NCBI RefSeq assembly: GCF_039537705.1
Contig: NZ_BAABBA010000005.1
Coordinates: forward strand, 124,001-188,000
DNA from: Georgenia daeguensis
GTDB lineage: Bacteria > Actinomycetota > Actinomycetes > Actinomycetales > Actinomycetaceae
Length of the DNA stretch: 64,000 nucleotides
Direction: 5' to 3'
Below, one piece after another: positions 33,880-42,222 of the stretch. Every line of letters begins with the position of its first letter. Position 1 is the stretch's first letter. Under the pieces are notes generated by a model. That model searched no databases. It was not told the origin of the DNA and saw nothing but the letters and a program-made list of their open reading frames with translations. A program made the translations under genes and the position numbers.

Positions 33880-34884
33880 TCAGCGCGTGCTGAACGCCGC
33901 GTCGAAGGCGGCCGACGGCGGCGCGAACGCCAGCGAGCGCACGAACTCCAGGGCCTCCGGCGCGCCGACGAGCCGGTCCATCCCGGCGTCCTCCCACTCG
34001 ACGGAGATCGGGCCGTCGTAGCCGATGGTGTTGAGCATGCGGAAGGAGTCCTCCCACGGCACGTCGCCGTGCCCCGTGGAGACGAAGTCCCAGCCGCGGC
34101 GCGGGTCCGCCCACGGCAGGTGGGAGCCGAGCCGCCCGTTGCGGCCGTTGCCCACCCGGCGCTTCGCGTCCTTGCAGTCCACGTGGTAGATGCGGTCCTT
34201 GAAGTCCCACATGAACCCGACCGGGTCGAGGTCCTGCCAGACGAAGTGGCTGGGGTCCCAGTTCAGGCCGAACGCCTCGCGGTGGCCGATCGCCTCCATC
34301 GTGCGCACCGTCGTCCAGTAGTCGTAGGCGATCTCGGAGGGGTGGACCTCGTGGGCGAAGCGGACGCCGACCTCGTCGAAGACGTCGAGGATCGGGTTCC
34401 ACCGGTCGGCGAAGTCCTGGTAGCCGGCGTCGATCAGCTCGGCGGAGACAGGCGGGAACATCGCGACGTACTTCCAGATCGCCGACCCGGTGAAGCCGAC
34501 GACGGTCTTGACGCCGAGACGCGCCGCTGTGCGTGCGGTCAGCTTCATCTCCTCGGCCGCCCGCCGGCGGACGCCCTCCGGGTCGCCGTCGCCCCACACC
34601 CGGTCGGACAGCATGTCCCGGTGGCGCTGGTCGATCGGGTCGTCGCAGACCGCCTGTCCCTTGAGGTGGTTGGAGATCGCCCAGACCTTCAGGCCGTACC
34701 GGTCGAGGATGTCGAGCCGGTCCTGGATGTAGGCGTCGTCCTCGGCGCCGCGCCAGGGGTCGAGGTGGTCGCCCCAGCAGGCGATCTCGAGCCCGTCGTA
34801 GCCCCACTGCGACGCCAGGCGGGCGACCTCCTCGAACGGCAGGTCGGCCCACTGGCCGGTGAACAGCGTGATCGGTCGTGCCAT
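33880..34884 (-). CDS. sugar phosphate isomerase/epimerase (TIM barrel)
   Basis: 334 residues of the xylose-isomerase-like TIM-barrel superfamily. Metal-ligand candidates are the Glu in FAHEVHPSE, Asp/His in NWDPSHFVW, the VDCKDAK segment and Glu in SVEWEDAG. Relatives work with inositols, ketoses and other polyol-derived sugars. It starts 1 base after the dehydrogenase stop, so both probably act in one catabolic path for the sugar imported by the upstream ABC system. AGGAG precedes the ATG. Confidence 0.88.
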   Translation of the reverse strand: MARPITLFTGQWADLPFEEVARLASQWGYDGLEIACWGDHLDPWRGAEDDAYIQDRLDILDRYGLKVWAISNHLKGQAVCDDPIDQRHRDMLSDRVWGDGDPEGVRRRAAEEMKLTARTAARLGVKTVVGFTGSAIWKYVAMFPPVSAELIDAGYQDFADRWNPILDVFDEVGVRFAHEVHPSEIAYDYWTTVRTMEAIGHREAFGLNWDPSHFVWQDLDPVGFMWDFKDRIYHVDCKDAKRRVGNGRNGRLGSHLPWADPRRGWDFVSTGHGDVPWEDSFRMLNTIGYDGPISVEWEDAGMDRLVGAPEALEFVRSLAFAPPSAAFDAAFSTR

Positions 34885-34885
34885 C

Positions 34886-36148
34886 TCACTCTCCTCGGCT
34901 CTGCCCCGCGGGGGCGGGGACGTCATGGTCGGCGGCCGCAGGTGCCGCGGCCTCGGCGGCCCGGCGGTGCTCGGGGATCTCGGTGTACTCGCTGCGGCGC
35001 CCGGCCGAGCGCTCGACGGCGTCGAGGACCCGCTGGACGGCGAGCCCGTCGTCGAAGGACGGCGTGGGCTGCTCGCCGGCGTCGATCGCCCGGACCAGGT
35101 CGACGGCCTGGTGGACGAACCCGTGCTCGTAGCCCAGCCCGTGCCCCGGCGGCCACCAGCTGCCCGTGTAGGGGTGGTCGGGCTCGGTGACGACGATCCG
35201 CCGGAAGCCGGCGGTGCGCGCGGGCTCGCGGGCGTCGTAGTAGTGCAGGACGTTCATGTCCTCGAAGTCGAACGCCAGGGACCCCGCGGACCCGTTGACC
35301 TCGATGCGCAGCGCGTTCTTGCGGCCCCAGGCGAACCGGGTGGCCTCGAAGACCGCGGGGGCGCCGCCGGCGAGCTCGCCGGTGAACATGGCGACGTCGT
35401 CGACGGTCACGGGGCCGCGCCCGGCGCCGCCCCGGCCGCTCAGGCCCGCGAAGCTCTCGGCGACCGGCCGCTCCCTCACGAGGGTGTCGAGGCGGCCGGA
35501 GACGCCGGCGACGCGCTGGCCGGTGATGAAGTGGGTGAGGTCGACGATGTGGGCCCCGATGTCCCCCAGCGCCCCGGAGCCGGCCTTCGCCTTGTCGGTG
35601 CGCCACGACAGCGGCGTGCTCTCGTCGGCCAGCCAGTCCTGGAGGTACTGGCAGCGCACCTGCCTGACCTCGCCGACACGCCCCTCCGCGACGAGCTGCC
35701 GGGCGAGCGTGAGCGCGGGGACGCGCCGGTAGGTGAACCCGACCATCGACAGCACCCCGCGGGCGGCGGCATCCGCCGCGGCGGACGCCATCTGCTCGGC
35801 CTCGGCGAGGGTGTTCGCCATCGGCTTCTCGACGAGGACGTGCTTGCCGGCCGCGAGCGCGGCGGTGGCGATCTCGGCGTGGGTGTCCCCGGGCGTGCAG
35901 ATGTCGACCAGGTCGACGTCGTCGCGCTCGACGACCCGGCGCCAGTCGGTCTCCACCTCTGCCCAGCCGAGCGTGCGCGCGGCCTCCGCCGACCGCTCCG
36001 GCGAGCGGCCGACGAGGACCTGCATGACCGGCTCGCGGGGGAGGTCGAAGAACCTCGGGGCGACCCGCCAGCCCTGGGAGTGGGCCCGCCCCATGAAGGC
36101 GTACCCCACCATCGCCACCCGCAGGGGGCGGCGTGCTGCTTCACTCAT
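34886..36148 (-). CDS. Gfo/Idh/MocA-family dehydrogenase
   Basis: 420 residues. N-terminal Rossmann domain (VAMVGYAFMGRAHSQGW) and the family's EKPMANTLAEA motif, where Lys is catalytic. The GDIGAHIVDLTHFITG stretch carries the catalytic Asp/His. It oxidises a sugar or polyol hydroxyl with NAD(P). Residues 400-420 are an Ala/Pro-rich tail. Start at ATG 36148 with AGGAAG upstream. Clustered with isomerase and ABC genes. Confidence 0.92.
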   Translation of the reverse strand: MSEAARRPLRVAMVGYAFMGRAHSQGWRVAPRFFDLPREPVMQVLVGRSPERSAEAARTLGWAEVETDWRRVVERDDVDLVDICTPGDTHAEIATAALAAGKHVLVEKPMANTLAEAEQMASAAADAAARGVLSMVGFTYRRVPALTLARQLVAEGRVGEVRQVRCQYLQDWLADESTPLSWRTDKAKAGSGALGDIGAHIVDLTHFITGQRVAGVSGRLDTLVRERPVAESFAGLSGRGGAGRGPVTVDDVAMFTGELAGGAPAVFEATRFAWGRKNALRIEVNGSAGSLAFDFEDMNVLHYYDAREPARTAGFRRIVVTEPDHPYTGSWWPPGHGLGYEHGFVHQAVDLVRAIDAGEQPTPSFDDGLAVQRVLDAVERSAGRRSEYTEIPEHRRAAEAAAPAAADHDVPAPAGQSRGE

Positions 36149-36186
36149 GTTGTCTTCCTCTCGCACCGGTTCCGGACGCGGCGGCC

Positions 36187-36222
36187 GACCCGGCCCGGGC
36201 CTCGGTCGGCCCGGGCCGGGTC
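36187..36222 (-). promoter_or_regulatory. perfect 15-bp intercistronic hairpin
   Basis: GACCCGGCCCGGGCC and its exact complement flank a 6-base loop, between the binding-protein stop and the dehydrogenase start. Such hairpins shield the upstream mRNA or partly end transcription, so the binding protein can outnumber the enzymes. Confidence 0.65.
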
Positions 36223-36229
36223 GTCGGCG

Positions 36230-37276
36230 TCAGGACTGGAACGCGGTGGGCAGGTACTGGTCGACGTTGTCGGCGGTGACCACCGGGGCGTGGAGCTGCA
36301 CGAGGCGGGGCACCTCGACCTCCACCAGGTCGCCCATGGCCTTGCCCTGAGCCAGCAGGCGGGCGAGGCGGATGCCATCGGCGGCCTGGGTGGACGGGTA
36401 GATGACGGTGGCCTCGACGACGGAGTCGCCGGCCTTGATCTTGTCCATCATGTTCTTCGAGCCGGCACCGCCGACGAGGAAGAACTCGTCGCGGCCGGCG
36501 TTCTCGATGGCCGCGAGGACGCCGACACCCTGGTCGTCGTCGTGGTTCCAGATCGCGTCGATCTCCGGGGCGGCCTGGAGCAGGTTCGCCGTCGCCGACT
36601 CGCCCCCCTGGACGGTGAAGTCGGCCGCCACACGGTTGGAGACCTCGAGGCCGCACTCGCCGAGCGCGTCCGCGAAGCCCTGGCTCCGATCCTGGGTCAG
36701 GGGCAGGTTGTCGATGCCGGCGATCTCGGCGATGACGGCGTCCTCCTGGCCCTCGAGCCGCTCGCAGACGTACTGGCCCGCGCTGCGGCCCATGCCGTAG
36801 TTGTCGCCCAGGACGGTGACGCGGGCGGCCTCGGGGCGGGAGAACTCGCGGTCGACGTTGATGACCGGGATGCCGGCCTCCATCGCCTCGGTCGCCACCT
36901 CGGTGAGGGCGGCGCCGTCGAAGGGCAGCAGGACGATCGCGTCGACGCCGTCGTTGATGAAGGTCTCGACCTGCGAGATCTGGAGGTTGACGTCGTTGGT
37001 GCCCTCGGCGACCTGGAGGTCGACGTCCTCGAACTTGGCGGCCTCGTCCTCCGCGGCGGAGGTGATGGCACCCATCCAGCCGTGGTCGGCGGCGGGGGCG
37101 GAGAAGCCGATGGTGACGGTCTCACCGGGCTCGTCGTTGGCGCCGGCCGCGACGCCGGCGTTCCCGCCGCCGTTCGCGGTGTCGGCGGTCTCCTCGGGGG
37201 CGTTGGACGTGCAGGCGGCCAGCAACGCCGCGGAGGCGATCAGCGCCGCGGGGGCGGCGAGGCGACGGAGGGACAT
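36230..37276 (-). CDS. ribose-type sugar ABC transporter, substrate-binding lipoprotein
   Basis: 348 residues. The lipobox LLAAC puts the lipidated Cys at 22. A Gly/Asn/Ala linker and a periplasmic-binding-protein type 1 domain follow (IGFSAPAADHGWMGAI; DAIVLLPFDGAAL; IPVINVDREF; IWNHDDDQG). It belongs to the RbsB/XylF cluster. The exact sugar cannot be read; the downstream dehydrogenase and isomerase suggest a polyol or inositol-like compound. AAAGGAG precedes the ATG. Confidence 0.92.
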   Translation of the reverse strand: MSLRRLAAPAALIASAALLAACTSNAPEETADTANGGGNAGVAAGANDEPGETVTIGFSAPAADHGWMGAITSAAEDEAAKFEDVDLQVAEGTNDVNLQISQVETFINDGVDAIVLLPFDGAALTEVATEAMEAGIPVINVDREFSRPEAARVTVLGDNYGMGRSAGQYVCERLEGQEDAVIAEIAGIDNLPLTQDRSQGFADALGECGLEVSNRVAADFTVQGGESATANLLQAAPEIDAIWNHDDDQGVGVLAAIENAGRDEFFLVGGAGSKNMMDKIKAGDSVVEATVIYPSTQAADGIRLARLLAQGKAMGDLVEVEVPRLVQLHAPVVTADNVDQYLPTAFQS

Positions 37277-37391
37277 GGTGGTCTCCTTTGACGTGGGGGA
37301 ACGGTGTGGTCGGGGGTGTCGGTCGGTCAGGGTCTGGGTGAACGGCGGCCGGGGCGGTGCCACCGCCGGTCCGCGGGCCTCGCGACCGGCG

Positions 37392-38462
37392 TCAGCTCGA
37401 TCTGGCGCGCGCGGCGAAGCGCTGCTGGAGCAGGACGGCGAGGACGATGATCGCGCCCTTGGCGAGGGCCTGCGCCGAGATGGAGAGGTTGTTCTGGATG
37501 AAGATGTTCGTCAGGACGGCGAAGACCAGCACGCCGAGCACGGTGCCGAAGATCGTGCCGCGGCCGCCGATGAGCAGGGTGCCGCCGACGACGACGGCGG
37601 CGATCGCGTCCAGCTCGTACAGGTAGCCGTGGGTCGAGCTGCCGGCGGTGGTGCGGGCGAGCATCATCAGGGCGCCGATGCCGGCGGTGAGCCCGGCCAG
37701 GGTGAACACCCACATCGTGTGGCGCTGCACCTTGATGCCGGCGAGGCGGGCGGCCTCGGGGTTGCCGCCGACGGCGATGGTGCGCCGGCCGAAGGTGGTG
37801 CGGGCGAGCAGCACCCACCCGGCGACGGCGACGATCACGAAGATCCACACGATGACGGGCACGCCGAGGACGTCGGCCCGGAAGAAGTCGAGGTAGCCCT
37901 CGACGGAGACGATCTGCGTGCGGCGTTCGGAGATGATCTCCGCGAGGCCGCGGGCCGCGACGAGCATGGCCAGGGTGGCGATGAAGGGGACGACCCTGCC
38001 GTAGGCGACGATCAGCCCGTTGATCAGCCCCGCCCCGGCACCGACCGCGAGGGCGGTGAACACCATGACGATCCAGTGGACGTCCTGGGCCATCGTCTGG
38101 GTCGCCAGCGTCGACGCCCACACCGTCGCGAGACCCATCACGGACCCCACCGAGAGGTCGATCCCCCCGGCGGTGATGACGAAGGTGACGCCGATGCTGA
38201 TGACACCGATGACCGCGGTCTGCTCGAGGATCACCATGATGTTGCTCAGGCCGACGAACCGCTCGCCCGAGGTGACGACGCCGATGACGACGAGCAGGAC
38301 GAGCGCGATGATCAGGCCCAGGCTGTGGCCGAGGCCGAGCTGGAACCTCGGTGCGCGCCTGCCGCGCGCCACGGACGCGCTGACGTCCCGGTTGGTCGGC
38401 GGCAGCCCCGTCCCCCCGGGGATGCTGCCGGCCGGCACGGTGGCCGGCTGGTTCTCGCTCAT
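37392..38462 (-). CDS. ribose-type sugar ABC transporter permease
   Basis: 356 residues, about ten membrane helices. It has the RbsC-family signature AGGIDLSVGSVMGL and the GxxxG-rich end ALAKGAIIVLAVLLQQRF. It probably works as a homodimer. The ATG overlaps the ATPase stop by 4 bases; a 115-base gap separates it from the binding-protein gene. Confidence 0.93.
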   Translation of the reverse strand: MSENQPATVPAGSIPGGTGLPPTNRDVSASVARGRRAPRFQLGLGHSLGLIIALVLLVVIGVVTSGERFVGLSNIMVILEQTAVIGVISIGVTFVITAGGIDLSVGSVMGLATVWASTLATQTMAQDVHWIVMVFTALAVGAGAGLINGLIVAYGRVVPFIATLAMLVAARGLAEIISERRTQIVSVEGYLDFFRADVLGVPVIVWIFVIVAVAGWVLLARTTFGRRTIAVGGNPEAARLAGIKVQRHTMWVFTLAGLTAGIGALMMLARTTAGSSTHGYLYELDAIAAVVVGGTLLIGGRGTIFGTVLGVLVFAVLTNIFIQNNLSISAQALAKGAIIVLAVLLQQRFAARARSS

Positions 38463-39979
38463 GCGTGGGTTCCTTCCATGACAAGGTCGAGCACGCGGTG
38501 CTCGTCGATCTGGTCCGCCGGACCGGAGTGGACGACCGCGCCGTCGGCGATCACGAGGACGTGGTCGGCCAGGCCGAGCACCTCCTCGATCTCGCTGGAG
38601 ACGACGACGATCGCGGCTCCCTCGGCGGCGAGCCGGCGGATGAGCGTGTAGATCTCGGCGCGGGCGCCGACGTCGACGCCGCGCGTGGGCTCGTCGAGCA
38701 GCAGCACGGTGCAGCCGTGGACGAGCCAGCGGGCCAGCATCGCCTTCTGCTGGTTGCCGCCCGAGAGGGTACGGATGACGCGGCGGGGGTCCGCCGGCGC
38801 GAGCTGGAGCGCTCCGATCTGCTCCTCGGCGGCGGCCCTCTCGGCCCGCTCGTCGAGGAAGCCGCCGCGGGCGAAGCGCCCGAAGGTGGAGAGTGTGATG
38901 TTGCGGAAGACGGGTTCGTCGAGAAGCAGCCCCTGGCTCTTGCGTTCCTCAGGGGCAAGGCCGACGCCGGCGTCCACGGCGGCCGGCACCGAACCGCGGC
39001 GAAGGGGCCTGCCGTTGACCTTCACCGTCCCCGCGGTGGCGTGCCGGGCACCGTAGAGGGTCTCGAGGATCTCCGAGCGGCCGGCGCCGACGAGCCCCGC
39101 GAGCCCGAGGATCTCCCCCGGCCGGACGGTGAAGGAGACGTCCGAGAACACCCCGGCCAGGGCGAGCCCGTCGACCTCGAGGACGGGCTCGCCGGAGGTG
39201 GCGCCGCTGCCTGCACCACCGAAGTTCATCTCGACGTCCCGGCCGGTCATGAGCGGGATGAGCTTCGCCGTCGGCGTGTCCGCGACGGCGAGGCCGGTGG
39301 CGACCGTCCGGCCGTCCTTGAGGACGGTGATCCGGTCCCCGATCTGGCGGATCTCCTCGAGGCGGTGGGAGATGTAGATGATGGCGACGCCCTCGGCGCT
39401 CAGCGAGCGGACGACCCGGAAGAGGTTGGCGACCTCCTCGGGGTCGAGCACCGCGGACGGCTCGTCCATGACGATGACCTTGGCGTCCCGGGAGAGCGCC
39501 CGGGCCATGGAGACGATCTGCTTGCCCGCCGCCGAGAGCCGCCCCACCTCTCGGGAGGGGGAGATCTCCGGGTGGCCGAGCCGGCGGAGCAGCTCGCGGG
39601 CGCGCTCGTGCGCCTCCCCCCGCCTGAGGAAGCCGCCGTTGGCGAGCTCGTGGCCGAGGTAGATGTTCTCGGCGACGCTGAGCCCGTCGACCACGTCGAG
39701 CTCCTGGTACATCGTGGCGACGCCGAGCTCGAGCGCGGCCTGGGGCGAGTCGATGCTCACCGGCTCGCCCTGCCAGAGGATCTCTCCCCGGTCGGGGCGG
39801 TGGGCCCCGGCCAGGGTCTTGATGAGTGTCGACTTGCCGGCGCCGTTCTGCCCGAGGAGGCAGTGGACCTCACCTGCCCGGATGTCCAGGTCGACGCCGT
39901 CGAGCGCCTTGGCTCCGGGGAAGTGCTTGACGATGCCGCGCATCTGCAGCAACGACGGTGCGGGGTCTGCTGTGACCAT
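38459..39979 (-). CDS. ribose-type sugar ABC transporter ATP-binding protein (double NBD)
   Basis: 506 residues with two fused nucleotide-binding domains as in RbsA. The first has Walker A GQNGAGKST, an LSAAGKQ signature and VIVMDEPSAVLD. The second has the degenerate Walker A GLVGAGRSE, a canonical LSGGNQQK signature and LLLDEPTRGVD. This asymmetry is normal for the family. It is the first gene of the operon, with a near-consensus promoter directly upstream and an apparently leaderless ATG. Confidence 0.94.
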   Translation of the reverse strand: MVTADPAPSLLQMRGIVKHFPGAKALDGVDLDIRAGEVHCLLGQNGAGKSTLIKTLAGAHRPDRGEILWQGEPVSIDSPQAALELGVATMYQELDVVDGLSVAENIYLGHELANGGFLRRGEAHERARELLRRLGHPEISPSREVGRLSAAGKQIVSMARALSRDAKVIVMDEPSAVLDPEEVANLFRVVRSLSAEGVAIIYISHRLEEIRQIGDRITVLKDGRTVATGLAVADTPTAKLIPLMTGRDVEMNFGGAGSGATSGEPVLEVDGLALAGVFSDVSFTVRPGEILGLAGLVGAGRSEILETLYGARHATAGTVKVNGRPLRRGSVPAAVDAGVGLAPEERKSQGLLLDEPVFRNITLSTFGRFARGGFLDERAERAAAEEQIGALQLAPADPRRVIRTLSGGNQQKAMLARWLVHGCTVLLLDEPTRGVDVGARAEIYTLIRRLAAEGAAIVVVSSEIEEVLGLADHVLVIADGAVVHSGPADQIDEHRVLDLVMEGTHA

Positions 39980-39985
39980 GCGCAC

Positions 39986-40014
39986 AACGTAGGGAGACTT
40001 TCGTCGCGCGTCAA
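39986..40014 (-). promoter_or_regulatory. near-consensus promoter of the sugar ABC operon
   Basis: -35 TTGACG (40009-40014), 17-base spacer, -10 TACGTT (39986-39991), then 6 bases to the ATG. It is the best promoter in the window and predicts a leaderless mRNA. Confidence 0.8.
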
Positions 40015-40059
40015 GCAAAAGATGTCGCTGCAGGCGCGGATGAGCGCCTGGATAAGTGG

Positions 40060-40066
40060 TTAACTT
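40060..40066 (+). promoter_or_regulatory. leaderless -10 box of the ROK regulator gene
   Basis: TTAACTT ends 5 bases before ATG 40072. It includes a GTTAAC palindrome (40059-40064), and the divergent region is only 92 bases, so an operator could serve both promoters. Confidence 0.5.
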
Positions 40067-40071
40067 CGGGT

Positions 40072-41295
40072 ATGGCACTCCTCCAGACAGTGGAAGGCGG
40101 GACCACGAGGAAGTGGACGCAGCCCGCCCCGCCCAGCAGCGCCGGCAGCCTCTTCCAGCTGCTGCGGGACGGCAGTCCCCGCACCCGCGCGGAGCTCGCG
40201 GCAGTCACCGGGCTGGCCCGGTCGACCATCTCCGCCCGCGTGGACGACCTGCTGGCCTCCGCTCTTGTCACGCCCACCGGCGAGGCGGCCTCGACCGGCG
40301 GCCGGCCGCCGGCGACCTTCGCGTTCAACCCCGGTGCCCGCTACGTCGTCGCGGTGGACCTGGGGGTCAGTCATGCACGCGTCGCCGTGACCGACCTGGC
40401 CAGCAATGTCCTGGCCGAGGAGACGTTCGACCAGTCCATCGCCGACGGCCCGGTCGCCGTCCTCGGTGCGGTCACCGAGGTCGGGCGCCGGCTCGTCGAG
40501 AAGGTGGGCAAGCCGCTCTCGGACCTCGCGGGCGTCGGCATCGGGCTGCCGGGCCCGGTCGAGCACGACACGGGCCGGCCGACCAGTCCGCCCGTCATGC
40601 CGGGCTGGGACCGCTTCGACGTCCCGGGGAACCTGCGCGAGGCGTTCCCGGGGCCCGTCCTCGTCGACAACGACGTCAACATCATGGCCCTCGGTGAGCA
40701 CGAGGCCGTCTACCCGGACGTCGAGGACATGATCCTCGTCAAGATCGCCTCGGGCATCGGCGCCGGGATCATCAGCGACGGGCAGCTGCAGCGCGGGGCG
40801 CAGGGCGCCGCCGGGGACCTCGGCCACATCGCGGTGCCCGACGGCAACACCACCCTGTGCACCTGCGGGAACGTCGGCTGCCTGGAGGCGGTCGCCTCCG
40901 GCCCGGCGGTCGCCGCGCGGCTGCGCGAGCGCGGCTACGAGATCGACACGAACGCCCAGCTCGTCGAGCTGGTGCGTTCCGGGGACCGCGGCGCCGTCCA
41001 GGCGGTGCGCCAGGCCGGGCGGGACATCGGCGCCGTGCTCGCCGGGGTCGTCAACATGCTGAACCCCTCCGTCATCGTCATCGGCGGTGTCGTCGCCGCC
41101 GTCGGGGAGCACCTGCTCGCCGGCATCCGCGAGTCGGTCTACAGCCGCTCCCTGCCGCTGGCCACGCAGCACCTGCGGATCGTCAGCTCCCGGACGGAGG
41201 GCCGCGCGGGCGTTCTCGGCGCGTCGGCTCTCGTCACGCAGCACGTGCTCTCCGCCGACGGCGTCAACGCCATCACCGGCGCCACCGCCGACTGA
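40072..41295 (+). CDS. ROK-family transcriptional regulator
   Basis: 407 residues. N-terminal winged helix (RAELAAVTGLARSTISARVD), then the ROK sugar-kinase-like fold with VDLGVSHARVAV, GIGLPGPV and VDNDVNIMALGEH. The zinc motif CTCGNVGCLEA is intact. It is divergent from the sugar ABC operon, which it most likely controls in response to the imported sugar or its phosphate. It is a regulator rather than a kinase, because the DNA-binding domain is present. Confidence 0.92.
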   Translation: MALLQTVEGGTTRKWTQPAPPSSAGSLFQLLRDGSPRTRAELAAVTGLARSTISARVDDLLASALVTPTGEAASTGGRPPATFAFNPGARYVVAVDLGVSHARVAVTDLASNVLAEETFDQSIADGPVAVLGAVTEVGRRLVEKVGKPLSDLAGVGIGLPGPVEHDTGRPTSPPVMPGWDRFDVPGNLREAFPGPVLVDNDVNIMALGEHEAVYPDVEDMILVKIASGIGAGIISDGQLQRGAQGAAGDLGHIAVPDGNTTLCTCGNVGCLEAVASGPAVAARLRERGYEIDTNAQLVELVRSGDRGAVQAVRQAGRDIGAVLAGVVNMLNPSVIVIGGVVAAVGEHLLAGIRESVYSRSLPLATQHLRIVSSRTEGRAGVLGASALVTQHVLSADGVNAITGATAD

Positions 41296-41346
41296 CGCGC
41301 GGTCGCCCCGCCGACGGAGCCCGGGGGTCCGCCCTCGCGAGACCCG

Positions 41347-42051
41347 TCAGCGCGCCCGGCGCAGCTGGCCGACGAACCCCTCGGCGACGGCGCGGCCCGC
41401 CCGGGCGACCTCCTGGTCGTGCCTGCGCGCGGCCGTCGTGAGCGCCTCGGCGTCGACCCCCGGCCTGCCCGACGCCCAGGCACCGAGCAGGTCCGGCGAC
41501 GCCTCCGGGTGGAACTGCACCCCGAGCGCGGAGCCGAGCCGCATCGCCTGCACCGGGTACCGCGCGGAGCGCGCCAGCGCCGTGGCACCGGGCGGGAGGT
41601 CGACGACCGCGTCCGCGTGCATCGAGGGCACCAGTGCGGGGCCGTGGGCGGCGGCCGGTCCGAGCACCGGGTCGTCCACGGCCTCGGGGTGCCAGGAGAT
41701 CGGCACGACGCCTCGCTCCGGCCCGGGCGCCGCGCCGACCTCCACGCGCCCGCCGGTCGCGGCGGCCAGCAGCTGGTGGCCCAGGCAGATGCCGAGGACC
41801 GGCAGCTCGTGCGCGACGGCGTCAGCCAGCAGGCGCCGGAGGGCGGGGAGGAAGGGCGTGCCGTCGTCGTCGTAGGCGTTGGTCCGCCCGCCGAGCACCA
41901 GCAGGCCCGAGCCCACGTCGGGGACCTCGGGCACGGGGTCGCCGGCCCACGGGCGGACCCACCGCAGCGAGGTTCCGCCCAGCCAGGTGCCGAACCGGTC
42001 GAGCGGGACCGTCGCGTCCGGCTGGACCACGGTCAGGACCACGAGCTCCAC
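41347..42051 (-). CDS. class I glutamine amidotransferase-like protein
   Basis: 234 residues. Triad: Cys89 in GICLGHQLL, His181 and Glu183 in FHPEAS. It resembles the stand-alone GMP-synthase-like GATases of actinobacteria, which may act on gamma-glutamyl compounds or donate ammonia to an unknown partner. GTG 42051 is chosen from the TACGGT box exactly 6 bases upstream. Neighbouring nitrogen genes (FMN glutamate-synthase-like, amino-acid dehydrogenase) lie 3-7 kb away. Confidence 0.87.
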   Translation of the reverse strand: MELVVLTVVQPDATVPLDRFGTWLGGTSLRWVRPWAGDPVPEVPDVGSGLLVLGGRTNAYDDDGTPFLPALRRLLADAVAHELPVLGICLGHQLLAAATGGRVEVGAAPGPERGVVPISWHPEAVDDPVLGPAAAHGPALVPSMHADAVVDLPPGATALARSARYPVQAMRLGSALGVQFHPEASPDLLGAWASGRPGVDAEALTTAARRHDQEVARAGRAVAEGFVGQLRRAR

Positions 42052-42057
42052 GCCACC

Positions 42058-42063
42058 ACCGTA
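42058..42063 (-). promoter_or_regulatory. leaderless -10 box of the GATase gene
   Basis: TACGGT, 6 bases before GTG 42051. Confidence 0.5.
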
Positions 42064-42210
42064 CGAGCACCGCCGGATCGCTGCGCCGGGGCGCAGCGGA
42101 GCGCGGCGCGAGCTGTCACCGGACCGCAACGGTTCACCCGGCGCGAGGTTCCTGTTCTCCTCCCTGGGCGAAAGCGCGCCATATTCGTTGCGCGACCGCG
42201 GCGAGGCCGA

Positions 42211-42216
42211 CAGGAT
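42211..42216 (+). promoter_or_regulatory. candidate leaderless -10 box of the TPM gene
   Basis: CAGGAT, 6 bases before GTG 42223. Confidence 0.35.
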
Positions 42217-42222
42217 CACGGT

